Shown piece after piece: positions 54,136 to 63,996 of a stretch of 64,000 nt of DNA (position 1 is its first letter; every line of letters starts with the position of its first letter). The stretch covers positions 558,001-622,000 of the forward strand of contig NZ_CP033219.1 in NCBI RefSeq assembly GCF_004006175.1, in the 5' to 3' direction. This DNA is from Parasedimentitalea marina (GTDB taxonomy: Bacteria; Pseudomonadota; Alphaproteobacteria; Rhodobacterales; Rhodobacteraceae). A program made the translations under genes and the position numbers. The notes under the pieces are model-generated. The model was not told where the DNA came from. It made no database searches and saw nothing but the letters and a program-made list of their open reading frames with translations.

Positions 54136-57100
54136 TTGTCGGGACTTAAAGTTGAAGGCGAAGAGCTTAAGAAACTAATTTTACTCGGCAAGAAAGGGCC
54201 CCTTCCATTTGGCTTTAGCCCAGGAGCCAAGGACGCGGACCACACGATTGCCATTCACCGGACAAAGAAACCCTCTCTGTTAGGCAAGGCAGCGAAAGCT
54301 GAGGGATCGGGGAATAAGTTTGCTTTTGGAACGTTTCAAGTCGACGGTAAGATCATCACGCTGACTTGCGAAAAAGAGCTTCCGGCGATCGCCAAGAAGT
54401 TAAAAAAATACCTCAAGCTCCAGAAAATTTCACTCAATGTCATTGTATTGGATACCAATGGTGACGAACTCAGCCGGGATGTTGAGGAGCCCACAGAACC
54501 TCCTGTGCCCGGTAATGTTAGCAGTGACCAAGCCAAACCCATTGAAGAACCTGCAAGAAGTGACCCTGATCCGCAGGAAGAGGTCGAAGAAGAAGATATT
54601 GTCAGCGAAAAAACTGCTGGCGACGCTCTCAAGAAATTTATCAAGCTTGGAAAAAAGGGCCCCCTACCTTTTGGCTACAATCCGGGGAAGCAAGACGATG
54701 ACCATGCCATTGTCATTCACCGCAAGAAGAAACCCGCCTTGTTGGGAAAGGCCGCAAAAAAACTGGGTGAGGGCAGCAAGGTCGCATTTGGCACCTTCAC
54801 CGTTAGCGGCAAGGTGATCACCTTGACGTGTGAACGTGTGCTTCCAGCCATGGCGAAGAAGCTCAAGAAATATCTGGTGACCCAAAAAATCCATATGAAC
54901 GTTGTCATTCTGGATGCCACGGGTGCGGAAATTGACAGCGATGTTGGTGGCCTTCCTGATGATGAACAGTTGAGCGATAAGGCACCTGAGGGCGCGGTTC
55001 AAAACGCTCGGAGGATGTTGGAATCCTTTGTTATTCCCAAATCACTCTCTGACGAAGAGGCACAAAAGTTATCAGCCGTTCTCACCAAGTTACGGGCTAT
55101 GCTGGAGGCTGATGCTTCACAAAAAACAGTTCATCAAATTATCTCTGCAACACATGTAATTCTTGAAAAATCTGCAAGCTTGATTGGTAAACTTCCCGCA
55201 GGACAACCGGGTGATGACCCTGCGGATAATCTAAAACGAAACAATGCCCAAAAGGCAGATTTAAAGGCGCTTTTGGATGCGGTCCAGCTGCCCAGCGATG
55301 GGGCATCGGACAAAGCTAAAAGCGTCAGGGCCGCCATCGCGATGCTGCATGCCAAAATTGATGGGGCAAAACCCGATGCAGATTTGGGGGAAATTGCTGC
55401 TGCCACAAGCCTTGTTATCGGCAAGGTCGCAACGATTAACGCAGCGGCCCCAACAAAGGCAGGTGCCAATCCGCCCCCCAAATCAACCAAAGCGCCAAAA
55501 GGCAGCGACCCAGAGCCAAAAACCATCGATTTCGAAGACGGCGATACGGTGGATGGGCTGAATGCAAAGGTATTGTTAAAGAAATACTCCGACGTGTTCA
55601 CAGCGCTGAAACCGTCTTTCCTGCCGGGTGAGAAAAAGGCGATCAAGAAGCTGCATTTGAAGTTTTCGCTGGCCTTGAAGAATGGCTACTTAGATTTGGC
55701 CGATTCCATTTTGCATGCCTTTCAAGAGCGCGCGAAGGGAAATTTGATACCGTTAGCACAGCTGAAAATGCCGGATATCACAGACCCGGAACACCGGGCC
55801 CTTATGGGCGCCGCTATGGCGATACAGCCCGAAGAGGTTGAGAAGCTCGAAACCTGGATTGAAGCCAATTATATGGCAGAAAAGACGGAACTGAATGTTG
55901 GTATTACCACTGGCGTTTCGATGACCGACGAACAGGGTGGGGAGCGCCTTGCAGAAGCGCTCAAGGGTAAAAGTGCTCTTGGGGAATTAACCGAAGACCA
56001 GATGCAGTATCTGGCCGCGCGAGTTGTGCGTAAATGGATACACTCCCCGGATACCGGCGAAGACGGTGCCAAGGAAAATATCGCGGAATGGACCGCCGAG
56101 ATGGTCAAAGACCCCAAATTGTCTCGCAAGATGGCGATCCTGCTATGGCAGACTTACCAGGCCAATAACCAGTTCGACGAAGGTCCCAATAAGGAAGGGT
56201 TTGAAAAGCGCGATCTGTCTCTGTTCATGCTTGAAAATGCTATCGACCTTGCCCCAGAGGGAATGACCAAGGAACTGGCAATTCATATCGGCGGTAAGGG
56301 GGTTGCGGAATGGGCCACGGGCTGGCGCAAGAAAAAACCCTTTAGAGGGCGGCCGATGGCGCGCGAGGACATTGACGAGCCCTATTTCGATAAGATTTCA
56401 TTGGAACGTCGATATACGTTGATGGATCAGGTCGCAGAAGGGGCATTGTCCACCGAGGAAACTGATCAGTTTGTTTCATTCATGTTTGGCGCAACTTCTG
56501 AGTATGAACTTGAAGATAACAAGGCTGCCCAAAAAAGCTGGGCGAAATTGCTTGCCTCGACTGTTGGGCGCAGCAATTGTCTGGTCGAGAAATCGACGAA
56601 GGAGCTCGAAGCTACTTTAGGCGAAGTTCTAAAAACCGAGGGTGGCCAGAACTTATTGTTCCGGCACAATGTCGACGCGCCAATGCGCAATTGGGCATTA
56701 AGCCAACTGGCCCCCTCCAATGATCCGCTGCACAAACCCTTGGACCCGAGCAAGCTTGCTGAAGGTTGGGAAAGTGATGTCGTGGGCAAGGCATTTGCCA
56801 AAGAAAGTCTGGATCAAGCGGAAAAGCAGTTTCCAACACCAATCAGCTTTTCAGTGAAGGACAATAAAGAGGCCTTGGCCAATACGTTTGGTCAGGCTTT
56901 TGGGATGCCCGGTACCGTTGCCTTAGATCCGAACGAAACGCCAAAGCAGATGCAGGCGCGACTGGATGCGGGCTTTGATCATGCTTACTACGATACCGAA
57001 AAGGCGCCGATGAAGGCTTTCTTCAAGTATTTGGAGGAGGAAAAGATCGATCCGGCGGGAATTACACCGATCCCGATTACTTTTATGAGCAACGAACTGG

Positions 57101-59001
57101 GAACCGCCGTTTTCAAGGTGATGCGCCTTGAAACTGCAAAGGGACCGATTTTTTTCGACCACAGGAACAACACCTTCGATTCCGTCAAAGAATGGGAGGA
57201 AGACAACAAGCTGCCGCCCGGCAAGATGACCTATCCTGAAGATCTTATGTTAGGTAATCCGGCGAAATCGAAAACCACGCCTGCCGATTCAACCGAGGCC
57301 TGGATCTGGGACAAACTGGATATGGCTGCGATGATCGCAGGTACCATTGCCGGGATTGTTGTCCTGGTTGGGTCGGGTGGCCTTGCGGCGCCCTTGGTTG
57401 CGGGGGCTGCTGCGGCCTACGGTGGTGTGCGAGCAGGCATGGCACTGGATGAAAAATCCGATCTTGGCCATGACATTTCCGATCTGGGGGATCCGGAAAT
57501 TCGTGCTTTGTGGCTTGAAGCAGGGTCAAGCGTTCTGAGCATCGGTGCAATTGGCGGCGGCATCCGGGCCGCGCGACTGATAAAACAAGGCGGCAAGATG
57601 AGCCGTGCGGGTGCCAATATTGTGGCTGGCATGACCCATACCGGCAATTTGGTTGATGCGGTGGCTATGGGCGATACCGTCAATACACTGTCCAACAATT
57701 GGGACAAGATGACGCCCGAGCAAAAATCTCAGGCTCTTTTGTCGTTGTCGTTCCAATTTGGCATGAATGCGGCATCGAACAAGGCCAACGGCGGCCGATT
57801 CAGCGACAATTTCAACTTTAAAAAAACCCGGAACCAATTGGAGTTCGGAACCCCGTTCGATGTGGTTAAAAACCCCAAGCTCAAACCCGGTGAAGTCGCT
57901 GTCACATACGACAAGCCAACGGCTGAAAACCCATACCCCAGCAAGTTCAAGATCACCTACAACGGAGACAAACCACCCAGCCGCGCGATGATTGACTTGC
58001 ACAGTCAGGCCGCTAGCGCGATGGAGGCCTCGGTGGGACTGCAAAAACGCTATAAGTCCATGGTCGCAGATGGGCAGGAACCCAAGGCAGGCACTGCGGC
58101 ATGGGAAGCGAAGTTTGAGCTCACCAAAATCTCAGCCGAGGCGGAACTGGTTTTAAAGCGCCTATCAAGCGGCGATTTGTCCCCCGAAGAAACCGGCAGG
58201 CTAAAAGCGCGGATGGACGAACTGAATGCCGCCCTGATTGAAGAGCGTGGACGGCTGGATGCTTGGGAAAAAGACAAAAGCATAACAACCCCTGGAAAAG
58301 GCAAAGTGGCGGCTCCAGTAACTGGAGAAACGCAACGAGATGCGCTGAAATGGCCTGACGCGCCTGACGATCATATTTGGGTGGCTGGGCCCGGTGAGCG
58401 CCCGTATTTGAGGCGAAAGGACGGCAGCGGCGTACGCATGTTCTATGACGAGTCAAAAAAGGCGTTTGTCAAACATTCAGAACGACCAGACGCAGATATG
58501 CGGGTGGTTGGGTCCGGCGACAACGAGATGACATTTCTGGTTCGCGGTGACGGAAAAACCGCCGAGACCCATGCAACCCTGCGCAAGTATCACGTCGGAG
58601 CCGAACGATCGTCTCAAGAACTGTCCGCACAAAACAGAGTAGGAAAACAGGGGCATGATACCGACGAAGGTGGTCATATGGTCGGCCACAGGTTTGGATT
58701 GGATCACGGCGCAGACAACATGTTCCCGCAAGACGCCAATTTCAACAAAGGCGCATACAAGGCCATGGAGAATGAATTTGCGGCCTGGATAGACGCAGGT
58801 TGCGAGGTTCAGTTAAGCGTGACACTCAGTAAGTATTCTGGGGATCGGCCTCAAACAGTTACAGTACGGTACAAAGTAGTCGATAAGACTACCGGCAAAG
58901 TTGTGCACGCACCACAAAAAAGATTTGCCAATGACGGCAATCAAACCTTTAAGCGACTTGACCGGGCGGAGATTGCCGCCAAGGTCGCGGCAGCAAATTA
59001 G
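54136..59001 (+). CDS. Polymorphic toxin with C-terminal DNA/RNA non-specific endonuclease domain
   Basis: About 1621 residues. The TTG at 54136 has GGAGAG 5 nt upstream; the frame is open from 54109. Two copies of a roughly 105-residue domain (residues 2-108 and 160-267, each with LGKKGPLPFG…LLGKAAK…AFGTF…ITLTCE…AKKLKKYL) are joined by an acidic, Pro-rich linker. Two helical units follow (ARRMLESFVIPKSLSDEEAQ, LKALLDAVQLPSDGASDKAK), then a long middle part and hydrophobic stretches near 1060-1100 and 1130. The C-terminus has DEGGHMVGHRFG (about 1510, catalytic His), NMFPQDANFNKGAYKAMENEF, the Endonuclease_NS_2 signature. No signal peptide. An immunity gene follows. The export route is unknown. 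Confidence 0.87.
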   Translation: MSGLKVEGEELKKLILLGKKGPLPFGFSPGAKDADHTIAIHRTKKPSLLGKAAKAEGSGNKFAFGTFQVDGKIITLTCEKELPAIAKKLKKYLKLQKISLNVIVLDTNGDELSRDVEEPTEPPVPGNVSSDQAKPIEEPARSDPDPQEEVEEEDIVSEKTAGDALKKFIKLGKKGPLPFGYNPGKQDDDHAIVIHRKKKPALLGKAAKKLGEGSKVAFGTFTVSGKVITLTCERVLPAMAKKLKKYLVTQKIHMNVVILDATGAEIDSDVGGLPDDEQLSDKAPEGAVQNARRMLESFVIPKSLSDEEAQKLSAVLTKLRAMLEADASQKTVHQIISATHVILEKSASLIGKLPAGQPGDDPADNLKRNNAQKADLKALLDAVQLPSDGASDKAKSVRAAIAMLHAKIDGAKPDADLGEIAAATSLVIGKVATINAAAPTKAGANPPPKSTKAPKGSDPEPKTIDFEDGDTVDGLNAKVLLKKYSDVFTALKPSFLPGEKKAIKKLHLKFSLALKNGYLDLADSILHAFQERAKGNLIPLAQLKMPDITDPEHRALMGAAMAIQPEEVEKLETWIEANYMAEKTELNVGITTGVSMTDEQGGERLAEALKGKSALGELTEDQMQYLAARVVRKWIHSPDTGEDGAKENIAEWTAEMVKDPKLSRKMAILLWQTYQANNQFDEGPNKEGFEKRDLSLFMLENAIDLAPEGMTKELAIHIGGKGVAEWATGWRKKKPFRGRPMAREDIDEPYFDKISLERRYTLMDQVAEGALSTEETDQFVSFMFGATSEYELEDNKAAQKSWAKLLASTVGRSNCLVEKSTKELEATLGEVLKTEGGQNLLFRHNVDAPMRNWALSQLAPSNDPLHKPLDPSKLAEGWESDVVGKAFAKESLDQAEKQFPTPISFSVKDNKEALANTFGQAFGMPGTVALDPNETPKQMQARLDAGFDHAYYDTEKAPMKAFFKYLEEEKIDPAGITPIPITFMSNELGTAVFKVMRLETAKGPIFFDHRNNTFDSVKEWEEDNKLPPGKMTYPEDLMLGNPAKSKTTPADSTEAWIWDKLDMAAMIAGTIAGIVVLVGSGGLAAPLVAGAAAAYGGVRAGMALDEKSDLGHDISDLGDPEIRALWLEAGSSVLSIGAIGGGIRAARLIKQGGKMSRAGANIVAGMTHTGNLVDAVAMGDTVNTLSNNWDKMTPEQKSQALLSLSFQFGMNAASNKANGGRFSDNFNFKKTRNQLEFGTPFDVVKNPKLKPGEVAVTYDKPTAENPYPSKFKITYNGDKPPSRAMIDLHSQAASAMEASVGLQKRYKSMVADGQEPKAGTAAWEAKFELTKISAEAELVLKRLSSGDLSPEETGRLKARMDELNAALIEERGRLDAWEKDKSITTPGKGKVAAPVTGETQRDALKWPDAPDDHIWVAGPGERPYLRRKDGSGVRMFYDESKKAFVKHSERPDADMRVVGSGDNEMTFLVRGDGKTAETHATLRKYHVGAERSSQELSAQNRVGKQGHDTDEGGHMVGHRFGLDHGADNMFPQDANFNKGAYKAMENEFAAWIDAGCEVQLSVTLSKYSGDRPQTVTVRYKVVDKTTGKVVHAPQKRFANDGNQTFKRLDRAEIAAKVAAAN

Positions 59002-59015
59002 ACAGGGTAACGACG

Positions 59016-59414
59016 ATGGCAAACTCAACTCAATCTGCATTGGTCTTCGAAATCGGAGAAATGATAGTAGAAGATCCATCGGTCGACGCCCAACCTTGGG
59101 AGGCCATTTCATTGGTCGCCACCTACGAGGATGATGGTGAGGAACTGTTAGGGTATCGGTATTTGGGCGGTGGAGGCTACGAGGCAGTGGCCCCGCAAAA
59201 CTTTGACGATCTCATGGATAAGCTGTTGGAACTGCGTCAAGTGATGAGTGAAGAAGTCGAAGGGCTTTGGGTGCAGTGCCTGTTGCAAGTCAGCAAACCA
59301 AACTACGATTTTCGTGTGCAATATGAATATGATGATGTGCAACGTTGGGCCCCCAAAAGTATGAGTTCCACAATGGCGGATTTTGCTGAAACACTGCGGC
59401 CGACAATCCCGTAG
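59016..59414 (+). CDS. Probable immunity protein to the endonuclease toxin
   Basis: 132 residues, starting 14 nt after the toxin stop. Acidic, cytoplasmic, with no signal peptide: VFEIGEMIVEDPSVDAQPWE, YRYLGGGGYEAVAP and NYDFRVQYEYDDVQRWAP. The last stretch and the size recall YezG/DUF600-type immunity proteins, but I would not insist on the family. The position directly behind a toxin C-terminal domain is the standard place for immunity genes. Confidence 0.72.
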   Translation: MANSTQSALVFEIGEMIVEDPSVDAQPWEAISLVATYEDDGEELLGYRYLGGGGYEAVAPQNFDDLMDKLLELRQVMSEEVEGLWVQCLLQVSKPNYDFRVQYEYDDVQRWAPKSMSSTMADFAETLRPTIP

Positions 59415-60041
59415 TCTTGTACTGCAGTTCCTTTGCTGTGGCACATTAACGGCGCCCTTCCCACGAAATTGAATGCTTTTGATCCGTAGAATCAAAATCT
59501 GTGATGTCTTTTGTCTTCGATGTTACCACCCTCCGATCACTTGCGGTCCTTCCTGCAGCAACAGACTTTTGGGTCACACTGGGGTCGCAAAGTCACCATA
59601 ATCGAACGTTTCAACCTTAGACGAGATGAGACGGTTTGGCGTGGTTGTTTGCTTTGCAGTCAGTGACTTATGGTGCAGTTTGAGACAGGTTGAGATGATC
59701 TGTTTAGCTAGTAAGGTATTCCCGAAACCGTCATTTAGGAAGCGACGCAATCGTATCATCGTCTCGCGCTGTCGACGTTCCGCGGTGAGCCATTGCGGTC
59801 AATACTGCCACAAGCACATTTCGGCGTGAAAGCTGGCAAGCCAAGTTTCGCTGCAATTGCGTACCTAAGAACAGAGTTCTAAGAAGCGAATTTTCGATAC
59901 AGGTGCGGGCTAAAAGGAGTGTCCTTGGAATCCGTGTCTGACATGGACGTAAGAAGACCGACCTAATTAGACCGTTGCAGGTTACTCATCGTCAGACTGC
60001 CACGCTGAGACGATCACTCGAAATGCTGTAAGCGTTGTCCA
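59415..60041. other. Noncoding region holding repeat copy B
   Basis: No supported gene; the 59626-59829 frame is rich in Cys/Arg and overlaps the repeat. The 234-bp repeat copy occupies 59714-59947. Confidence 0.4.
59714..59947 (+). repeat. 234-bp dispersed direct repeat, copy B
   Basis: Near-identical to 30240-30473, in the same orientation. The two copies bracket 29.2 kb containing the rha locus, the uxaA-tct operon and the toxin/immunity pair. Confidence 0.92.
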
Positions 60042-61523
60042 TCAATATTGTAGGAACTTACCACTTACAAAACCGACCTGTCCATTTTCGGTTTCCACTT
60101 CATACCAGAAGCGGTTCGCGTCATAGCATTGGGATATTTCTTCAAAATCATATTGTTCAGAAATGAGTGAAGTTAGGCCGAAAGCGCTATATTCACACAG
60201 GGTTTCACATCGCTCGCCCGCTTGGGTGTTCCATAAGTGAACCTGACCATTTATCGGTTTTACGATTCCTCCAAGTTCTACTTGGCCTATGGCAGCCGCT
60301 TCCAAACCTGGTTGAGAGCGAAGATTTGTAAACGAGCTAACTCCTCTGACTCGCGCTGACATCCCGAGATTGTTGCACCGTCGGCGCAGTGATTTGACCG
60401 GCGATGAGACTACCTTTGCGAGCGCACGGCCTTTCCTTTGCACCTCCCGTGCGGCATTTTGCACCGAACTCAGCGGGGTTGATGGTTCAAAGATTACGTT
60501 CATTTCAAAACGGGGGGCGATGCTTTGCAAAGGCGATGCCCAGCGTTCAATATTTGGGTCAGCCGCTGCGATACTGCGGCAGTCACCGTTGCCGACAAAA
60601 CGTTCATCACTTGGGAAAGAGCCGCATACCTCTAATATAGGTGCTTCTTCACCTGTTACTCGCACAAGGCATTCGTTGCCGCTGCTTTCGGTCAGAAAGT
60701 TACCAAGAACAGCAAAGACGATTTCATTATTATTTCGGGTCAGAATATCGACATGGCGATCTGCATCTATTTCGTTCATCAGCACTTCTGAGTACCGTGA
60801 TTGCCACTCACCTAGATTGTCGCAGGCATGGATTGCTGAGCGTTTGTCAATTGCGTCCGGCCAGCGCACCCCATCGATTCCAATGTTCCAGCGGCCAGCC
60901 TTTCCAATTGTATCAATGTAGAAAAAATCACTGCCACGGTGGGCATACATTGACTGGATCAGATCCGATGGGATCATCGTTTCCCGGTAAGATCCAAAAT
61001 TTGCCAAAACGATAAATTGCAGCGATGCTTCAATGGCTAAGTCAAAGGCTTCTCCTAAGAGAGCTGAATCATTTCTGTCTGCCACAGAAGATACCAGTTC
61101 GGGTCGATGGAAACCCAGAACTGAGGACGTGTGCATCCGTCGGTCTGCGTTATGACCGTCACCTGGGGCGTGGTCTCCGTATGTGTTGCCCATCATAAAC
61201 GCGATAGCGCAGGAAGACAGGCACTCCGCCTCTGCTTCCAATCGCGTGGGGATGCCTCGATCATAAAGTAACTGCCCGATGCGCAGGCCCTCAGTAATCG
61301 ACCCTCCAGGGCTGTCGAGGCAAAGTTTTTGGCCGTGGATACCGCCTTCCAAGGCTCCATTCTCGTCAAATACCTTGCGGAGGGTATCAGCGTCTCCTTT
61401 GAGGATCTGGCCAGAAAAGCGGGTTTGGCAAAGATCATCTCGTCCGACGTCAACCGTGCCCGCCCAAAGAGGAGATCCGAATAGGAGCCCGATGGTGGCG
61501 AGAGAAATGGCGCTTTTCATCAC
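60042..61523 (-). CDS. Periplasmic ClpP/crotonase-like protein with C-terminal SH3 domain
   Basis: 493 residues. Signal peptide MMKSAISLATIGLLFGSPLWA. The N-terminal half has KLCLDSPGGSITEGLRIGQLL and AECLSSCAIAFMMG, the SxGG and SSC features of the COG3904-type periplasmic proteins related to ClpP/SppA folds; activity is unproven. The C-terminal 100 residues (FTNLRSQPGLEAAAIGQVELGG, VETENGQVGFVSGKFL) are a bacterial SH3 domain. Monocistronic. Substrate unknown. Confidence 0.75.
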   Translation of the reverse strand: MMKSAISLATIGLLFGSPLWAGTVDVGRDDLCQTRFSGQILKGDADTLRKVFDENGALEGGIHGQKLCLDSPGGSITEGLRIGQLLYDRGIPTRLEAEAECLSSCAIAFMMGNTYGDHAPGDGHNADRRMHTSSVLGFHRPELVSSVADRNDSALLGEAFDLAIEASLQFIVLANFGSYRETMIPSDLIQSMYAHRGSDFFYIDTIGKAGRWNIGIDGVRWPDAIDKRSAIHACDNLGEWQSRYSEVLMNEIDADRHVDILTRNNNEIVFAVLGNFLTESSGNECLVRVTGEEAPILEVCGSFPSDERFVGNGDCRSIAAADPNIERWASPLQSIAPRFEMNVIFEPSTPLSSVQNAAREVQRKGRALAKVVSSPVKSLRRRCNNLGMSARVRGVSSFTNLRSQPGLEAAAIGQVELGGIVKPINGQVHLWNTQAGERCETLCEYSAFGLTSLISEQYDFEEISQCYDANRFWYEVETENGQVGFVSGKFLQY

Positions 61524-61726
61524 AATTTATCCTTCCGGGCGGCTCAAGACACTTCCGGTAAGAAGGATGCCTTTCGCTTAGCGGTTTCGTCCAGCAAAAA
61601 GTAGAAAGTTGGCTGCGATATCGTTTTATGGGGGACCAAGCCAACACTATGTATAGCGGGGCTTGAAATCCTGTGCTTTCAGCGCGTGCCAGAACGTCAC
61701 TGATATTCACACCATCGTAAGCGGTA

Positions 61727-61960
61727 TCAGGCCTGCTTGCCAAAGTTCCAGGGCATGAGTTCTTCGATGCGCGTGTTTGGATGGCCAGCTGCGATAGCTT
61801 CGATTGTGCCTTGAGATAAGCGTATGGCTCGGTGCCATTTAACTTGTGGGTCTCGATGAGAGACACAATGCGGGCCCAGGTTCTGCCACGTTCGTTATGG
61901 CCCGCAAACAGCGCGTTTTTCCTTTTGAAGTCAATCGCCACGTTCTGATACTCACCCGCT
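61727..61960 (-). pseudogene. IS66-family transposase C-terminal remnant, frameshifted
   Basis: The minus-strand translation reads AIDFKRKNALFAGHNERGRTW, ARIVSLIETHKLNGTEPYAYLKA, then in another frame TIEAIAAGHPNTRIEELMPWNF and GKQA-stop at 61727-61729. This is the end of IS66 TnpC (…SLIETCKLN…PWN…). Only the last about 75 codons remain and a one-base shift interrupts them. Confidence 0.8.
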
Positions 61961-62057
61961 AATTCAAAGACCGACGTCCAACACAGATTGGCAAGCAGGC
62001 TCTCATTCTCAAACTTTGCTACAGAACGCCCATCACGATAGCGAATAGGTTAATTTG

Positions 62058-62753
62058 TCAGGTTCTTGATTTCTCAAATTCTGACCAAGCGGTTTCAAAC
62101 GCGGCGAAATCAAAACCGTCCTTCACCGCAGCATCCAGAACGATGCGCTCGGTCTGAAGTAATTTGCGGATTGCGGCCTCCAGATCTTCGATGATCTCAG
62201 CCGGAATGACCAAGGCACCGTGACGGTCGGCGTGGATCAAATCTCCGGGACTTATATTCAGACCGAAAACTAACACCGGAGTGTCGATCTCTTTGACGTG
62301 GACAAAGCCGTGGCTGGGGCCAATGGATCCGGCAACAACCGGGAACCTGTCGGGCAGATCGCCTAAGTCTCGCATGACGCCATTGGTCAGTGCACCGGAC
62401 ATTCCAAGGCCTTTGTGTATTGTGGTGTTGATCTCTCCCCAATAGGCGCCAATGCAATTGGGGTAGTCGGTGTCTTCAATCACAGCAACCGAAGGGGTAG
62501 GGCCTTGCGCCATGTATTTGTAGTAGGACATCCGTCGTTCACGGATCACATCGGGTGCTTCGGTTGGCGGTGACACAGCCGCGATTTTGGCAGTGCGTGC
62601 ATAGCCGACAATGGCGGGTTCATCTGGGGCAGAGCAGAGCATGGTGCCGCGGGTGAAGGCATCAAATCCGCGTTTGCCTTGGGCGACTTCGATGGCGTTG
62701 CAGACCGTCGGCGTGTCGACGCTGCGCAGGAGTTCTAGCAGAGAAGGTGTCAT
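62058..62753 (-). CDS. RraA-family protein (HMG/CHA aldolase-like)
   Basis: 231 residues with the RraA fold signature: SVDTPTVCNAIEVAQGKRGFD, GALTNGVMRDLGDLPD (metal and substrate site, with R-D) and PGDLIHADRHGALVIPAEI. Relatives are divalent-metal aldolases or decarboxylases of 4-hydroxy-4-methyl-2-oxoglutarate or oxaloacetate, and some are RNase E regulators. In an operon behind a hydrolase, an enzymatic role is likelier. ATGA overlap with the upstream gene (62750-62753). Confidence 0.87.
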   Translation of the reverse strand: MTPSLLELLRSVDTPTVCNAIEVAQGKRGFDAFTRGTMLCSAPDEPAIVGYARTAKIAAVSPPTEAPDVIRERRMSYYKYMAQGPTPSVAVIEDTDYPNCIGAYWGEINTTIHKGLGMSGALTNGVMRDLGDLPDRFPVVAGSIGPSHGFVHVKEIDTPVLVFGLNISPGDLIHADRHGALVIPAEIIEDLEAAIRKLLQTERIVLDAAVKDGFDFAAFETAWSEFEKSRT

Positions 62754-63487
62754 GTGTCCTCGAGCCAGCGGATCAGGGCCGCCGTTGTGATTTCGGGTTG
62801 TTCAAGAGTGGGCAGGTGGCCTGCTCCGTCAATGATTTGAAGTCGACTGTTGGGCAGTAGTTCGTGCATCAATTCATGGCGCTCAACTGGGCATAGCCTG
62901 TCTTCTTCCCCACACAGGACAAGAGCGGAACCATCGAACTGGCGCAGGGTTTCACACTGGTCCGGGCGGTCACGTAAAGCAATGGATTGATTCACAAAAA
63001 CCTCTGGTCCCAGATCTGTGGCCATTGTCATGCAAAGGTCCAGGATCGCGCCCATGTTGGGACCATCGGCCAAATAATTTGGTTTCATTTCATCGCGCAT
63101 GATACGGCTTAATTCACCTTTTTTGGCGGCCTCAATCTGGGGTGCGCGGCGTTCCTGAACTTCGGGCAATTCGGCACGCGGGTTGGTGTCGAGCAGGGCA
63201 ACCCGATCCACCCTGTCCGGCGCCTGGCGCAGGATTTCCATTGCCAGAATGCCACCCATGGAAAGGCCGGCAAGGGCAAAGCGTGGTGGCGCGTAGTTCA
63301 GGATTTCTGCAGCCAGGGCCTGCATGCTATCGTGGCCGCCGATTGGAGCTGTGACCAAAGGAAGGCGCCCGGAAAGCGCGTTGATTTGTGGCTGGAAAAG
63401 CCGGGCATCACACATCATTCCGGGCAGCAAGAGGAGAGGGAGCCTCTGTTGAAAGTTCAATTTGATATCCTCTTTGTCATCGGTCAC
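62750..63487 (-). CDS. Alpha/beta-fold hydrolase
   Basis: 245 residues: LLLLPGMMCDARLF (oxyanion region), nucleophile elbow FALAGLSMGGILAME (Ser), Asp in LVLCGEEDRLCP and His in IIDGAGHLPTLEQP, a full catalytic triad. GTG start overlapping the stop of the membrane-protein gene (GTGA at 63484-63487). Middle gene of a three-gene minus-strand operon. Substrate unknown. Confidence 0.88.
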   Translation of the reverse strand: MTDDKEDIKLNFQQRLPLLLLPGMMCDARLFQPQINALSGRLPLVTAPIGGHDSMQALAAEILNYAPPRFALAGLSMGGILAMEILRQAPDRVDRVALLDTNPRAELPEVQERRAPQIEAAKKGELSRIMRDEMKPNYLADGPNMGAILDLCMTMATDLGPEVFVNQSIALRDRPDQCETLRQFDGSALVLCGEEDRLCPVERHELMHELLPNSRLQIIDGAGHLPTLEQPEITTAALIRWLEDT

Positions 63488-63996
63488 AGGTGGTCAGCCT
63501 GGGTCATCTGGCGCGCTGTTAGCCAGCCGTCCAGACGCCACAACCCCCAGGCAAGTGGAATGGCGGCCAGTCCACCAATCACATAGGCGAGCGGTTCGTC
63601 ATGGAAACTTTCCAGGGCCTGTGTGTAGGCGTGGATGCAGGCAAAGGTGACAGCCGTGTTAAACAAGCCGCGCTGGTTCGAATGGGCGAACCAACCGATT
63701 GATCCAGCCAACCCGATCGCCCACAAAACGGAATATAAATTGGCCGAGATGAACATCGCGGTTTCGCGAAATGCATCGCGGGCCTCGTACCAACTGCTGT
63801 AAGCGATGCTATCCCAGTCTTCGTATCTGCTGGCTCCCCACAGTGTTTCACCCAAATAATCGCCCCACAGGCTGCCAACCAGCGCACAAAGATTGGCAAC
63901 AATGAAGGCCATCACTGCCAGGGTCATTGCATGTCTGGACACATGAGTGGATTGAGTGCGCGCTATAAACAGCAGTGCAAGTACAAGCAGCAGCAT
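63484..63996 (-). CDS. Integral membrane protein, possibly 5'-truncated by window edge
   Basis: 170 residues from the ATG at 63996, with about five hydrophobic segments (LLVLALLFIARTQ; LAVMAFIVANLCALVGSLW; LYSVLWAIGLAGSIGWF; LAYVIGGLAAIPLAWGLW). The frame is still open at the window edge, so the true start may lie outside. No family recognised. Coupled to the hydrolase gene by a GTGA overlap. Confidence 0.65.
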   Translation of the reverse strand: MLLLVLALLFIARTQSTHVSRHAMTLAVMAFIVANLCALVGSLWGDYLGETLWGASRYEDWDSIAYSSWYEARDAFRETAMFISANLYSVLWAIGLAGSIGWFAHSNQRGLFNTAVTFACIHAYTQALESFHDEPLAYVIGGLAAIPLAWGLWRLDGWLTARQMTQADHL

